Assembly: GCF_004752005.1 (NCBI RefSeq)
Contig: NZ_CP038493.1
Span: 2,504,302 to 2,568,301, forward strand
Reading direction: 5' to 3'
DNA: 64,000 nt
Origin: Thalassotalea sp. HSM 43
Lineage (GTDB): Bacteria > Pseudomonadota > Gammaproteobacteria > Enterobacterales > Alteromonadaceae
Part shown: positions 47,229 to 57,252 of the stretch, in pieces
Position numbering within the stretch: position 1 is the first letter of the stretch
Layout: the number at the start of each line of letters is the position of its first letter
The notes under the pieces: model-generated
Told to the model about the DNA's origin: nothing
Seen by the model: the letters and a program-made list of their open reading frames with translations, nothing else
Databases searched by the model: none
Position numbers and translations under genes: made by a program

Positions 47229-50132
47229 TTAGCTGCTGACCACAATTAAGCGGATGGCTTCAAACTTTAATTGCGCATGATCAATAACGTGTTCAAGCTC
47301 TTGTTGTTGATGAACAATAAAATCAATCTCAGATTGTCGCACGTTAGGATTAATGCTCGCAAGGGCGGTTAAACGCTGATGTTCTTGTGTCAGTGACTGT
47401 TGCATTTGCTGTTTCGCCTTGGCAATGAGGCTGGCGATCTTGCTGTTACTGTGCTGTTCCGCTTTATCGACAATAGCTGGGATCTGACTCTTAAGCGCCT
47501 TAACTAGTTGCAAACCGACCTGCTTTTTCACCGGAGATAACTGATTATCAAATACCGACTCGGCGACCTTGTCAGATAAATCATTGCCGTTTTTATCAAG
47601 CAATATACGGATTGGTGTGGTTGGCAGATAACGCCCCACTTGCAACTGGCTTGGTGCCATAGCCGCTAAAGTATAAATACACTCAACAAAGAAGGTACCG
47701 ACAGGAATCGCTGGGTTGGTTAAAATACCTATACTGGCATTACCAATATCATCACTGAGCACCATGTCCATCGCGCCAGTTACCATCGGATGATCCCAGG
47801 TCAGTAATTGATAATCTTCATTACTTAATGCCGTATCACGATCAAAGGTGACCGTAGTGCCGTCTTCCGGTAAATGTGGGAAATTAGAACTGAGCATATG
47901 CTCGCTAGGTGTCAGAGCAATGCCGTTGTCACTGCGGTCGTCTTGATTGAGACCAAACACGTCAAACACGCCAAACATATACGTTGGTAAGTCAAAACTG
48001 GCGTCTTGTTTGCCAATACGACTTACCAATGCTTGCGCGTGTCCTTGGCCTGATGAATTGATCTCCAACAGTTTATCGCGGCCTTGTTCAAGGTCTTTTT
48101 TGAGTTGCAAATGCAGCTCTTTGCTAGCCTCAATCAGGTTGGTCATCGCTTCGTCTTGCCATATGCCTTGCAAGGCTAACGTATTTACGTCATGAGAAAA
48201 TCGCTCATAAACCGCACGCGCAGTGACGCAGGTATGCTCAAACGCATCGAGTGCATTATGGTACCAATTGAGCAACATGCCTTGTGGCGAGTTGGCAAAA
48301 TAAGGCACATGCAAAGCGATATCCTCGGTTTGTCCTATTCGGTCGAGGCGACCAATACGCTGCTCTAATAAATCTGGGTTGGTTGGTAAATCGAATAACA
48401 CCAAATGATGGGCAAATTGGAAGTTGCGTCCCTCGGAACCGATTTCCGAACACAATAAGACTTGCGCTGCATCTTCTTGCTGAGCAAAATAGGCGGCCGC
48501 TTTATCGCGTTCGAAGATACTCATACCTTCATGAAAAACTGCGGCACGAATGCCTTCTTTTATTCTTAACGCCTGTTCAAGGTCTTTTGCCGTTTGTGCA
48601 TGCGCACAAATAACCAGAACTTTTTGCTGACGATTTTGCAATAACAAGTCGATTAAAAAGTCGACCCTAGGATCAAACTCAGTCCAGTTATCTTCTCGGG
48701 CATCTAAATGGTAAAGAGTCTCGGGGGTAAATAGGTACTTACTTACGTCGCGGGTTCTTAACTCTTCTATATCCGAGCTTTCAATTAGCTGATTCATGAC
48801 TGCGTCATACTGCACAGGTAACGCCAATTCTTGGCTAAATAGCTGACGTTTTGGAAAGCCTTTTATGGTATTTCGCGAGTTTCTAAATAGAATACGACCG
48901 GTACCATGTCTATCTAACAACATGGATAGTAACGACTGTTTGGCGTTATCTCGGCGCTCATCATCCTGTTGCAAGTCAAGCAGCAGTGGTTCGATATCAG
49001 ACTCGGCAATCAGCTCTTTTAGCGTGGTTTGCTGTGCACTCGTTAAGCCTTGCTCTGCTAATACACTATTGGCTGCGTCGGCAACTTGTTGATAGCCGCC
49101 TTCTTCTTTGAGAAACGCTTGGTAGTCATAAAAACGATTGCTATCGAGCAAGCGCAATCGTGCGAAATGGCTTTCATGACCAAGTTGGTCTGGTGTTGCG
49201 GTTAGCAACAACACACCGGGAATGCTGTGGGCAAGAATTTCGATACATTGATATTCAATCGAAGGTTCGCTTGCTGACCACTGCAGATGATGTGCCTCGT
49301 CGACCACCAACAGGTCCCAATCTTCGTTTGCAATATTTTCAAATTGCTCAGCATTGTGAGATAGGAAATCGAGATTGACGAGTACCAGTTGTTCGCTACT
49401 GAATGGGTTTTCTTCACCATCATATTGTTGGCATCGCTCTTCATCAAAAATGCTGAACCTGAGATTAAAGCGACGCAGCATTTCCACTAGCCATTGGTGC
49501 ATCAATGATTCAGGCACGGCAATAAGAACCCGTTGTGCTCGGCCTGATACCAGTTGCTGATGGATGATCAAACCTGCTTCTATGGTTTTACCTAAGCCCA
49601 CTTCATCGGCAAGCAATACTCTTGGAGCAAATCGTTTACCAACTTCTTCAGCAATATGTAGCTGGTGTGGAATCAATGAAACACGACCACCGAGTAAGCC
49701 GGTGAGATCGGATTGCTGCTGTTGATATTGATATTGCAAAGATGATTTGCGCAGTTGATACCAGTCTAAACGATCAAATTGACCATTCATTAAGCGATCG
49801 TGTGGTTTATTAAATTTGATGAAATGATCTAACATCATTTCTTTTAACGCGATGGTCTCACCGTTATCCAATCGTTCACCAATATAGGTATACAGTTCGT
49901 CGGTAGATTGAACTTCGCTAACGGTAATACTGAAATTTTCGTGTGAAGGAATGACATCTCCGACGGAGAAGATAACCCGAGTCAGAGGCGCATCTTTAAT
50001 CGCGTATTGGCGAGATTCGCCGGTTGCTGTGTATAACACAGTGACAAAACGACCAGAAATATCGACAATCGTACCCAGACCTTGATCTGATTCACTGTCG
50101 CTGATCCAGCGCTGACCCAAAGAAAACGTCAT
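47229..50132 (-). CDS. rapA: RNA polymerase-associated ATPase (SWI2/SNF2 family)
   Basis: This 967-residue protein (E. coli RapA has 968) has tandem N-terminal Tudor-like domains (about 1-110) and SNF2 motifs: Walker A region LADEVGLGKTIEAG, DEAH box VVDEAHH, LTATPDQ, and motif VI region RIGRLDRIGQ. It recycles stalled RNA polymerase. The ATG at 50132 has a GGAG ribosome site 9 nt upstream and gives MTFSLGQRWISDSESDQGLG as in RapA; an in-frame GTG at 50147 is less likely. Confidence 0.97.
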   Translation of the reverse strand: MTFSLGQRWISDSESDQGLGTIVDISGRFVTVLYTATGESRQYAIKDAPLTRVIFSVGDVIPSHENFSITVSEVQSTDELYTYIGERLDNGETIALKEMMLDHFIKFNKPHDRLMNGQFDRLDWYQLRKSSLQYQYQQQQSDLTGLLGGRVSLIPHQLHIAEEVGKRFAPRVLLADEVGLGKTIEAGLIIHQQLVSGRAQRVLIAVPESLMHQWLVEMLRRFNLRFSIFDEERCQQYDGEENPFSSEQLVLVNLDFLSHNAEQFENIANEDWDLLVVDEAHHLQWSASEPSIEYQCIEILAHSIPGVLLLTATPDQLGHESHFARLRLLDSNRFYDYQAFLKEEGGYQQVADAANSVLAEQGLTSAQQTTLKELIAESDIEPLLLDLQQDDERRDNAKQSLLSMLLDRHGTGRILFRNSRNTIKGFPKRQLFSQELALPVQYDAVMNQLIESSDIEELRTRDVSKYLFTPETLYHLDAREDNWTEFDPRVDFLIDLLLQNRQQKVLVICAHAQTAKDLEQALRIKEGIRAAVFHEGMSIFERDKAAAYFAQQEDAAQVLLCSEIGSEGRNFQFAHHLVLFDLPTNPDLLEQRIGRLDRIGQTEDIALHVPYFANSPQGMLLNWYHNALDAFEHTCVTARAVYERFSHDVNTLALQGIWQDEAMTNLIEASKELHLQLKKDLEQGRDKLLEINSSGQGHAQALVSRIGKQDASFDLPTYMFGVFDVFGLNQDDRSDNGIALTPSEHMLSSNFPHLPEDGTTVTFDRDTALSNEDYQLLTWDHPMVTGAMDMVLSDDIGNASIGILTNPAIPVGTFFVECIYTLAAMAPSQLQVGRYLPTTPIRILLDKNGNDLSDKVAESVFDNQLSPVKKQVGLQLVKALKSQIPAIVDKAEQHSNSKIASLIAKAKQQMQQSLTQEHQRLTALASINPNVRQSEIDFIVHQQQELEHVIDHAQLKFEAIRLIVVSS

Positions 50133-50554
50133 ATTGATAAACTCCACACCGAGGGCAATGCAAAAAAGGGCGCTATGGTAACGATTTAGACTGGAGTTTT
50201 CACCCCTTATTTATGTAAATCTAAATGTTTGTGTAGTTCCTGAACAACGAACTGTTGCAGCCTATGATTAGCGCACTAATGCAAGGCGTGCGATAACCTG
50301 TTCGCCAGATAATACATGGCCTTGGTTGAATGAGAACACGGCACCCCGAATATAAGCATAGAATCAATTTAAAAATCTTCATCTATATTTCATATTTGCC
50401 CCTTGTAAGTTCTGTAAAAAGCTGTCAGATTGGTTTTAAGGATGGCTACAAAAGGAGGAATACAGGCAACATACTCTTACTTTAGCGAATGCTGCTCTGC
50501 CAGTGGGACTGGTAACAACATTCAGTTAAACCACTAAGCGCTGTAGGACTAACT
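50133..50554. other. Divergent rapA-phoH intergenic region
   Basis: A 422-bp gap with promoters expected for both directions. A GGAGG sequence near 50454 is not followed by a start codon with a useful reading frame. I found no convincing RNA gene, terminator or small gene. Confidence 0.3.
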
Positions 50555-51937
50555 ATGATAGAAAAAAGCACCCTTTATGTACTAGACACCAATATTCTTC
50601 TCCACGAACCTTTCGCTTTTCTCTCCTTCGATGAACATGAAGTTGTGGTACCCATGACGGTACTCGAAGAACTCGACAGTATTAAAGACAGACGCAAAGA
50701 CGTCAGTCGTGATGCTCGCGTCGCAATACGAGCTTTAGAAGATGTACTCAAAGACTCAACACCTGAAGAAGTTTTAGCAGGTGTGCCACTACCCAACACC
50801 AGTGAAACACAAGCGAATCCAGGCACCTTGTCCATTTTTAATGACTTTGGCTTGGAAGAAAAAAGTGGCGCATTGTCCCACAATGAAAACGACAATCGCA
50901 TCATAAACAGTGCTTTGTATTTGCAAGAACATAACCCAGACAAACGCGTTGTCTTGGTGACCAAAGACATCAATATGCGTCTTAAAGGTAAAGGTGCTGG
51001 ACTTGCCTATGTAGAAGATTATCGTACTGACCAATTGGTTGACGATATTAAATTTCTTACCAAGGGTTATCACAAATTCACCGGCGAATTTTGGCAACAA
51101 GTCGAAGACTGTGACAGTGAAACCACTGGTCGTTACACGCAGCATCTTATTGACAAAGACATCGTTCCCGGCGCCTTTATTAATGAATACTTAATTGACG
51201 AAGATAAAACCTTTGCAGGCAAAATCGTTGAAATACGCGACGATAAGTTAGTGGTTCAAGATCTAGGTTATGAGCGTTTAATGGGCCGCAATGCCTGGGG
51301 TATACATCCAAAAAACATTTATCAGGGCATGGCATTTGATGCGTTGCTCGATCCAGATATTGACTTAGTCATTCTGACTGGGCCTGCCGGTTGTGGTAAA
51401 ACCTTATTGGCACTGGCCAGTGCGTTGGAAAATGTGGTTGAACGTGGCGCCTATGAGAAAATCATTGTTACCCGTTCAACACCAGAGATAGCGGAATCGA
51501 TAGGTTTCTTACCCGGTACCGAAGAAGAGAAGATGGCACCCTGGTTGGCAGCCATCACTGATTCTTTGGAAGTGTTACATAAGCAAGATGAAAGCATGCA
51601 CGGCAGCATGAACTACATCATGGAAAAGGCCAATATTCAGTTTAAATCGGTGAACTTTATGCGTGGTCGTTCATTGCAAAACGCGGTGGTCATTTTAGAT
51701 GAATGTCAAAACCTTACTGCGGCGCAATTAAAGACTATCATCACGCGTTGTGGTCAAGGCACTAAGTTAATTTGTTCTGGTAACCTAGCGCAAATCGATA
51801 GTAATTACTTAACCGCGTTAACTTCAGGTTTAACCTATATTGTTGAACGCTTTAAAGATTACCCTGGAAGTACCACGGTAAATCTTAATGGTGTGGTACG
51901 TAGTTCATTGGCCTCTTTTGCCGAAGAAAACCTGTAA
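50555..51937 (+). CDS. PIN-PhoH fusion ATPase
   Basis: This 460-residue protein has an N-terminal PIN nuclease domain (about 6-150; LYVLDTNILLHEP with a catalytic Asp, and the NDNRIINSAL motif) fused to a C-terminal PhoH-type P-loop ATPase (about 245-455; Walker A GPAGCGKT, Walker B VVILDECQN). PhoH2-type proteins are ATP-dependent RNA helicases/RNases; in a mycobacterial homologue this was shown. No antitoxin-like gene precedes it. It ends with a strong terminator. Confidence 0.9.
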   Translation: MIEKSTLYVLDTNILLHEPFAFLSFDEHEVVVPMTVLEELDSIKDRRKDVSRDARVAIRALEDVLKDSTPEEVLAGVPLPNTSETQANPGTLSIFNDFGLEEKSGALSHNENDNRIINSALYLQEHNPDKRVVLVTKDINMRLKGKGAGLAYVEDYRTDQLVDDIKFLTKGYHKFTGEFWQQVEDCDSETTGRYTQHLIDKDIVPGAFINEYLIDEDKTFAGKIVEIRDDKLVVQDLGYERLMGRNAWGIHPKNIYQGMAFDALLDPDIDLVILTGPAGCGKTLLALASALENVVERGAYEKIIVTRSTPEIAESIGFLPGTEEEKMAPWLAAITDSLEVLHKQDESMHGSMNYIMEKANIQFKSVNFMRGRSLQNAVVILDECQNLTAAQLKTIITRCGQGTKLICSGNLAQIDSNYLTALTSGLTYIVERFKDYPGSTTVNLNGVVRSSLASFAEENL

Positions 51938-51965
51938 TCGTTACAGCGACTCAATGGTCGACATT

Positions 51966-51992
51966 AAAAAGCTTGCTTCGGCAAGCTTTTTT
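51966..51992 (+). terminator. Intrinsic terminator of the PIN-PhoH gene
   Basis: AAAAAGCTTGC, loop TTCG and GCAAGCTTTTTT form an 11-bp perfect stem with a UUCG loop; 28 nt after the stop. Confidence 0.93.
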
Positions 51993-52073
51993 GCGTTTAA
52001 TTGCCCGGATTTAATTGGTAAATAGAACCTTTACCAAGTAATGACAGCTAAGTAATGTGAATAAGGTATCCAA

Positions 52074-52586
52074 ATGACGACAAGCAAGGTACATATTGGT
52101 TTAATCAACCCCAAAAGCCCCACCAATGTCGGCTCAGTGATGCGTGCCAGCGGCAACTATCAGGTGGACGCTGTATGTTATAGCGGTCAACGGTACAGTC
52201 ACGCAGCGAAGTTTCATACTGACACCAAAAACATAACGCAAAAGATTCCGTTAACCGAAGTCGAGTACATTATTGCCGGTAAACCGCAAGGCGCAACCAT
52301 GGTCTGTGTTGATCTTGTCGAAGGGGCAACGCCATTACCAGACTATCAACACCCAGATAATGCCTATTATGTCTTTGGTCCAGAAGATGGCACTATCAGT
52401 CAAAGTGTTATCGACAGTGCTGACGATGTAGTCTACATCCCGACCATAGGTTGCATGAATTTGGCGGCTACGGTGAATGTGGTGTTGTACGATAGACTAG
52501 CAAAATCGGCCAATAAAATAGCCGGTGACGAGCTTATTCGCAGCAGTCGAGATATTAATAACAAGGTGAAAGTGAAATCACCATAA
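52074..52586 (+). CDS. SpoU/TrmH-family RNA 2'-O-methyltransferase
   Basis: This 170-residue SPOUT-fold protein has the three family motifs in order: PTNVGSVMRASGNY, VFGPEDGTIS and IGCMNLAATVNVVLYDRL, where the knot binds SAM. It is short, without the extra N-terminal domain of TrmH or RlmB, and is closest in layout to small tRNA methyltransferases such as TrmL. The target nucleotide is not predictable here. Confidence 0.88.
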   Translation: MTTSKVHIGLINPKSPTNVGSVMRASGNYQVDAVCYSGQRYSHAAKFHTDTKNITQKIPLTEVEYIIAGKPQGATMVCVDLVEGATPLPDYQHPDNAYYVFGPEDGTISQSVIDSADDVVYIPTIGCMNLAATVNVVLYDRLAKSANKIAGDELIRSSRDINNKVKVKSP

Positions 52587-52725
52587 TCTTTTTTTAAGCG
52601 GTAAATCGTTGCAAGTTTACACTTTACCTAAATTAGTCTCGCGTTAATTTAGTGCAAAACTCCAATTAGCCAATCCATGCTGTTACCATGTGCGCGTTTT
52701 TACGGTGAATAAGGTAATAGGTTCT

Positions 52726-53793
52726 ATGTATCAGTTTATTATTGTTGGTGGTAGTCAGGCAGGATTGGCCATGGCGCAACAATTACAAACGTTAGACGCG
52801 TCATTTTTGGTCGTCGATGCAGGTCCTGAAGTCGGCAGCAGTTGGTTATCTCGTTGGCATTCGCTGACCTTATTTACCCCGAAAAAATACAATAACCTGC
52901 CTGGCTTAGCATTTGAGTGTGAACGCGAGTACCCAAATAAGGATGATGTAGCGCACTATCTAAAACGTTACGTTGAAACCTTTAATATTCCGCTTCAATT
53001 AAACACCAAAGTTGAAAAACTCACAGGTCAACAAGGTGCCTTTACCTTGCATACCAATCAAGGCGAGTTATCGTGCCAACAAGTCATTGTTGCAACCGGC
53101 CCATTCCATACGCCTTTTTTGCCGTCATGCGCCGAGCATATCAGTGATGATATCGTTCAAATCCATTCACGAGAATACCAGAGCCCAGAGCAGTTGCAGC
53201 CGGGCAAAACCTTAGTCGTTGGTGGCGGTGATTCTGGGGTGCAGATTCTAAAAGAGGTCGCGCAAACCAACAGAGATTGCTACATCTCAGGTATCTGCAG
53301 TATGGCATCGTTACCGCAACAGTTTTTGGGAAAAACCTTATGGTGGTGGTTAAAGTCATTCGGTATTTTGTCACTCAACAAATATTCCTATTTAGGCAAG
53401 CAGATAAAAAAGCGTATGCAGCCAGTTATTGGTACCAATGTAAAAGCATTGCTTAGCAAAAGTAATGTGACGACCTTGCCACGCATTACCGCAGCACAAA
53501 ATAATAGGCTTGATTTTGAGGGTGAATCCATCGCCGACATTAAAAACATCATTTGGGCCACAGGTTATAAGCCAGATTATCGTTGGCTTGGTAATATTGA
53601 GTTCGATGAAGCGGGTTACCCGGTTAACTACCGCGGCGTTGGTGAGTGTGCCGGTATGTTCTTTATCGGTTTACCTTGGATGCATACTCGTGGCTCGGCA
53701 ACATTAGGTGGCGTCGCTAAAGATGCAGAATACCTTAGCCAATACTTTCAACAGCAACAACTGGCGCGTCCGCTCAACTCTGCCATTGCTTAG
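52726..53793 (+). CDS. FAD-dependent monooxygenase-like oxidoreductase
   Basis: This 355-residue protein has two dinucleotide-binding motifs: the FAD motif VGGSQAGLA at the N-terminus and the NADPH motif VGGGDSGVQ near residue 165. The IWATGYKPDY segment is typical of flavin monooxygenases and related oxidoreductases (CzcO-like group). The ATG at 52726 puts the FAD motif at the N-terminus as usual and has an AGG-type ribosome site; a GTG at 52690 is in frame but less likely. The substrate is unknown. Confidence 0.87.
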   Translation: MYQFIIVGGSQAGLAMAQQLQTLDASFLVVDAGPEVGSSWLSRWHSLTLFTPKKYNNLPGLAFECEREYPNKDDVAHYLKRYVETFNIPLQLNTKVEKLTGQQGAFTLHTNQGELSCQQVIVATGPFHTPFLPSCAEHISDDIVQIHSREYQSPEQLQPGKTLVVGGGDSGVQILKEVAQTNRDCYISGICSMASLPQQFLGKTLWWWLKSFGILSLNKYSYLGKQIKKRMQPVIGTNVKALLSKSNVTTLPRITAAQNNRLDFEGESIADIKNIIWATGYKPDYRWLGNIEFDEAGYPVNYRGVGECAGMFFIGLPWMHTRGSATLGGVAKDAEYLSQYFQQQQLARPLNSAIA

Positions 53794-54218
53794 TGCATCC
53801 CGTTAACCTATCAAGGTGATGCATCAAGGTGATCTGCGTGCACCATTATTTCTAATTGCTCATCAAATCTACCCATAAAGACACTCAACGCCTGTCATAA
53901 CAATGCGTTGCTTTCGTCATGCCTGACATAATATATCTTATTTAAAATCAGTTGGTTACTTGGTTTTTTACGGGCTGGTCTTGCTCGCTGGCATTGTCTG
54001 GTTTTGTTGTTGTCGATGGCCATCAGCCAAGATATCGCCCTGTCTGGGGCAAATTATTGACATTAGCTCTTTACACATCCGTCCAGTTATAGCATTATTC
54101 AAACAAGTGTTTTAATTGATGGTTTTAATTTTAAACTAATCTCAATCTATTGCCGTATACAATCTAAACTAAATAATAACTTTGGCGATAGGCGTTAAAT
54201 AATTTTCAGGAGGCCGAC
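53794..54218. other. Intergenic region before the acyl-CoA dehydrogenase gene
   Basis: A 425-bp gap. A short direct repeat (tcaaggtgat, twice near 53812-53834) follows the oxidoreductase gene. An AGGAGG ribosome site (54208-54213) stands before the next start. No gene, RNA or convincing terminator was seen. Confidence 0.35.
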
Positions 54219-55997
54219 GTGGCTGATTATCAAGTACCTTTAAAAGATATGAATTTTCTGCTTTATGATGTATTTAAAGCGGATCAAATGTGGTCACAAC
54301 TACCGCAGTTGGCAGAAAATATAGATAAAGAAACCGCTGACGCTATTTTGTCGGAATGCGCAAAAATTTGTGAGCAAGTCATTGCACCTATCAGTCGTGA
54401 AGGTGATGAAGTTGGTGTTAGCTGGGATAACGGTGAAGTAACAACCGCACCGGGCTATAAAGAAGCGTTTCAAACCTACGCTGAAGGCGGCTGGATTGGC
54501 TTAGGCGGTGATACCGAGTTCGGTGGCATGGGTATGCCGAAAATGCTAACTGCTCTGCAAGAAGAGATGGTGTGTGGCGCCGATATGGCATTTTCTTTGT
54601 ACCCTGGGCTTACCAGCGGTGCGTGTTTGTCACTGGCGAAACATGGTTCAGATCAATTAAGAGAAACCTACTTACCGCGTATGTACAGTGGTGAATGGGC
54701 AGGTACTATGTGTTTGACCGAATCTCATGCTGGTACCGATTTAGGTATGATTCGCACCAAAGCCGTGCCAAGTGACAATGACACCTATAAGCTAACCGGC
54801 TCGAAAATATTCATCACCGGCGGTGAGCAAGATTTAACCGATAACATTATTCATTTAGTGCTGGCGAAACTTCCTGATGCGCCTGCCGGCTCTCGCGGTA
54901 TTTCCCTATTTCTTGTGCCTAAATTTAAAGTAAATGCCGACGGCAGCCTGGGCGAACGCAATGGCGTATCTTGCGGTAGTGTTGAGCACAAAATGGGTAT
55001 ACATGCGTCGGCAACCTGTGTTTTAAACTTTGATGATGCGGAAGGCTATCTTGTCGGTGAGTTAAACAAAGGCTTAGCGTGTATGTTTACGATGATGAAC
55101 TACGAGCGAATTGGTGTTGGTATCCAAGGCTTAGGCGCTGGCGTACGTTCGTATCAAAATGCCGTTGAATACGCTAAAGATCGTGTACAAAGTCGCAGTC
55201 TAACGGGCACGAAATCACCTGATAAAGCAGCGGATTCGTTAATGGTCCATGGTGATGTGCGTCGTATGTTGCTTACCATGAAAGCGATTAACGAAGGTAA
55301 TCGTGCTCTGGCGATGTATATTTCTAAGCAGTTGGACTTAAGTAAATACGCCAGTGGTGATGAACAAGCCAAAGGTGAGGCCTTAACGGCGTTGATGACA
55401 CCGTTGGCCAAAGCATTCTTCTCTGATTTGGGCTTAGAAAATACCATTGCTGGTCAGCAAGTTTTTGGTGGTCACGGTTATGTGCGAGAGTGGGGCCAAG
55501 AACAGCTTGTTCGTGATGCTCGTATCGCGCAAATTTATGAAGGCACCAATGGTGTGCAAGCAATGGATTTAATTGGTCGTAAATTAGCCGCTAACCAAGG
55601 TGCATTCTTACGCGTATTTGGTGAAGAAGTTGGTGCCTTTATTGCTGCCAATCAAACCCCTGAAATGGCGGAGTTTATTCAGCCACTGGCTGTAGCTGTA
55701 GAGGATTTCGTGTCACTGACCACGGATGTGCTTGGTAAAGCGGCGAAAAATCCTGAACAATTAGGCACAGCAGCGTGTGATTATCTGCATGTGTTTGGCT
55801 ATACCGCAATGGCCTATGTATGGGCTATGATGGCGAAAGCGTCACTTGAAAAACAAGACAGTGATGATTTCTATAAAGGCAAATTGGTTACGGCGCGTTA
55901 TTTCTTCGCCCGTATCTTGCCTCGTCGATTGTCATTGGCAGCATCAGCAGCATCAGCGGCTGAAGTGGTATTCGAATTAGATGACGAGCTATTTTAG
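54219..55997 (+). CDS. Acyl-CoA dehydrogenase with C-terminal extension
   Basis: This 592-residue FAD enzyme introduces the alpha-beta double bond in acyl-CoA. The core is recognised by CLTESHAGTDLGMI, GSKIFITGGEQD, the VFGGHGYVREW segment and the catalytic-Glu region IYEGTNGVQAMDL. A C-terminal acyl-CoA dehydrogenase extension (about 470-592) makes it longer than the ~380-residue classical form. This architecture is shared by FadE-type and DmdC-type (methylthiopropanoyl-CoA) enzymes, so the chain specificity is open. The start is GTG with a perfect AGGAGG ribosome site. Confidence 0.92.
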   Translation: MADYQVPLKDMNFLLYDVFKADQMWSQLPQLAENIDKETADAILSECAKICEQVIAPISREGDEVGVSWDNGEVTTAPGYKEAFQTYAEGGWIGLGGDTEFGGMGMPKMLTALQEEMVCGADMAFSLYPGLTSGACLSLAKHGSDQLRETYLPRMYSGEWAGTMCLTESHAGTDLGMIRTKAVPSDNDTYKLTGSKIFITGGEQDLTDNIIHLVLAKLPDAPAGSRGISLFLVPKFKVNADGSLGERNGVSCGSVEHKMGIHASATCVLNFDDAEGYLVGELNKGLACMFTMMNYERIGVGIQGLGAGVRSYQNAVEYAKDRVQSRSLTGTKSPDKAADSLMVHGDVRRMLLTMKAINEGNRALAMYISKQLDLSKYASGDEQAKGEALTALMTPLAKAFFSDLGLENTIAGQQVFGGHGYVREWGQEQLVRDARIAQIYEGTNGVQAMDLIGRKLAANQGAFLRVFGEEVGAFIAANQTPEMAEFIQPLAVAVEDFVSLTTDVLGKAAKNPEQLGTAACDYLHVFGYTAMAYVWAMMAKASLEKQDSDDFYKGKLVTARYFFARILPRRLSLAASAASAAEVVFELDDELF

Positions 55998-56317
55998 TCA
56001 TATAGATGAATGATATTAATTGAAAGACCGAGGCCATTGCCTCGGTCTTTTTATTTATGTGCCCGTAAATGTAACAGCTAAATATTAATAAAAAGCCATA
56101 AAAGCCACTCAATCGAGACGCGTTCACAGCTTTTAACGCCATTTCTTTGTTGTGCCATGACTTTTAAGAATATCAGGTTACAATTGTAAACAGTTTTAAC
56201 CATTTAGTTGATCTAGTATTTAGGATTAGTTTAAAAGGCGGATTTGTATCCAAAATACGTTATGCGACGTGTCAAAGATGTAATTCCACACCCATACTTT
56301 TGCCAAAAGATTGGAAA
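55998..56317. other. Intergenic region after the acyl-CoA dehydrogenase
   Basis: Apart from the terminator at 56023-56054, I saw no gene or clear promoter in this 320-bp stretch. Confidence 0.3.
56023..56054 (+). terminator. Intrinsic terminator of the acyl-CoA dehydrogenase gene
   Basis: AAAGACCGAGGC, loop CATT and GCCTCGGTCTTT form a perfect 12-bp stem followed by a T-rich run. Confidence 0.95.
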
Positions 56318-57040
56318 ATGAATAAAGATTTAGCTTCGGTGAGCGAGTTTTCAACCATAATGATCGTTGAAGATGACAAGGTATTGTCGTCTCTATTGAA
56401 ATCATTTTTAGAAAAATCTTCCCATGTTGTGCATCAGGTGTTTCGTGGTGATCAGGCTGCGCGCAGTCAAATTAAGATCCAACCGGATCTGATCATTCTT
56501 GATATAGGTTTACCTGGTAAAGATGGTTTCAAGGTTTGTCACGAATTGCGAGCGACTTATAGTGGTCCTATTCTATTTTTAACATCGAGCGATAGTGAGG
56601 CTGAGCAATTAGCCGCCTTTAACGTCGGTGCCGATGATTATTTGGTTAAACCGACCAGTCCGCAACTTATTGGTGCCCATATCGAAGCTTTATTGCGTCG
56701 CAGTAAAGGTAAAAGCGCCAGTAATAGCCGTCAAAAAGTCACTGTTGGTGAAATTACCTTGACGCCAAGTGAGCAAAAATGTGAAGTCAGTGGCAATGAA
56801 ATATCACTCAGTGTGTTTGAGTTTGAATTGCTAAGCTTGCTGATGTTTAATGCCGGTAAAGTGTTAACTCGCGATGATATCTACAAATTATTGCTTGGCA
56901 GAGAATATGACGGGTCGGAACGTTCTGTTGATGTGAGGTTGTCGCGTTTGCGCGATAAATTGGTAAGCCAAGGTGTAGAAAAAACCCAAATTAAAACCAT
57001 TTGGGGTAAAGGTTATCTATTGTCAGCAGACGACGAATAA
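56318..57040 (+). CDS. OmpR/PhoB-family response regulator without adjacent kinase
   Basis: This protein of about 240 residues has a receiver domain (about 12-125) with acidic pair D19/D20, phospho-acceptor D62 in LDIGLPGKDG, the TSSDSEAEQ switch region and VKP lysine, then a C-terminal winged helix (about 145-238) ending IKTIWGKGYLL. No histidine kinase gene is adjacent in the window, so its partner must be elsewhere. The ATG at 56318 is preferred over TTG 56300, which has no ribosome site. Confidence 0.9.
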   Translation: MNKDLASVSEFSTIMIVEDDKVLSSLLKSFLEKSSHVVHQVFRGDQAARSQIKIQPDLIILDIGLPGKDGFKVCHELRATYSGPILFLTSSDSEAEQLAAFNVGADDYLVKPTSPQLIGAHIEALLRRSKGKSASNSRQKVTVGEITLTPSEQKCEVSGNEISLSVFEFELLSLLMFNAGKVLTRDDIYKLLLGREYDGSERSVDVRLSRLRDKLVSQGVEKTQIKTIWGKGYLLSADDE

Positions 57041-57066
57041 GCGAATTACCAACATAAATTTTGAAC

Positions 57067-57092
57067 AAACGAGGCTTGGCCTCGTTTTTTTA
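57067..57092 (+). terminator. Intrinsic terminator of the response regulator
   Basis: AAACGAGGC, loop TTG and GCCTCGTTT form a 9-bp stem followed by a run of T; 27 nt after the stop. Confidence 0.9.
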
Positions 57093-57200
57093 TATCTATT
57101 TAACCCCTTTAAGGTTTCTCGAGCGTTGTTGTAACAGAGCCGTTTAAATTTAGCTGTTTAGATTGAGCGGCGGATTGGCTTGGTGATGGTTAGGCAATAA

Positions 57201-57240
57201 CAAGCAAGCAACTAAGCAAACGAGCAAACGAGCAAAAAAA
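57201..57240. repeat. 8-bp tandem repeat before the exbD-like gene
   Basis: Units are caagcaag, caactaag, caaacgag, caaacgag and caaaaaaa. It lies about 110 bp beyond the response-regulator terminator and ends 12 bp before the exbD-like start codon. Confidence 0.72.
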
Positions 57241-57252
57241 CAGGGGAATTAT

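Noticed and set aside
53812-53834. Direct repeat tcaaggtgat as a further post-gene array
   Set aside because: Only two copies and no preceding intrinsic terminator, so it was not counted in the repeat pattern.
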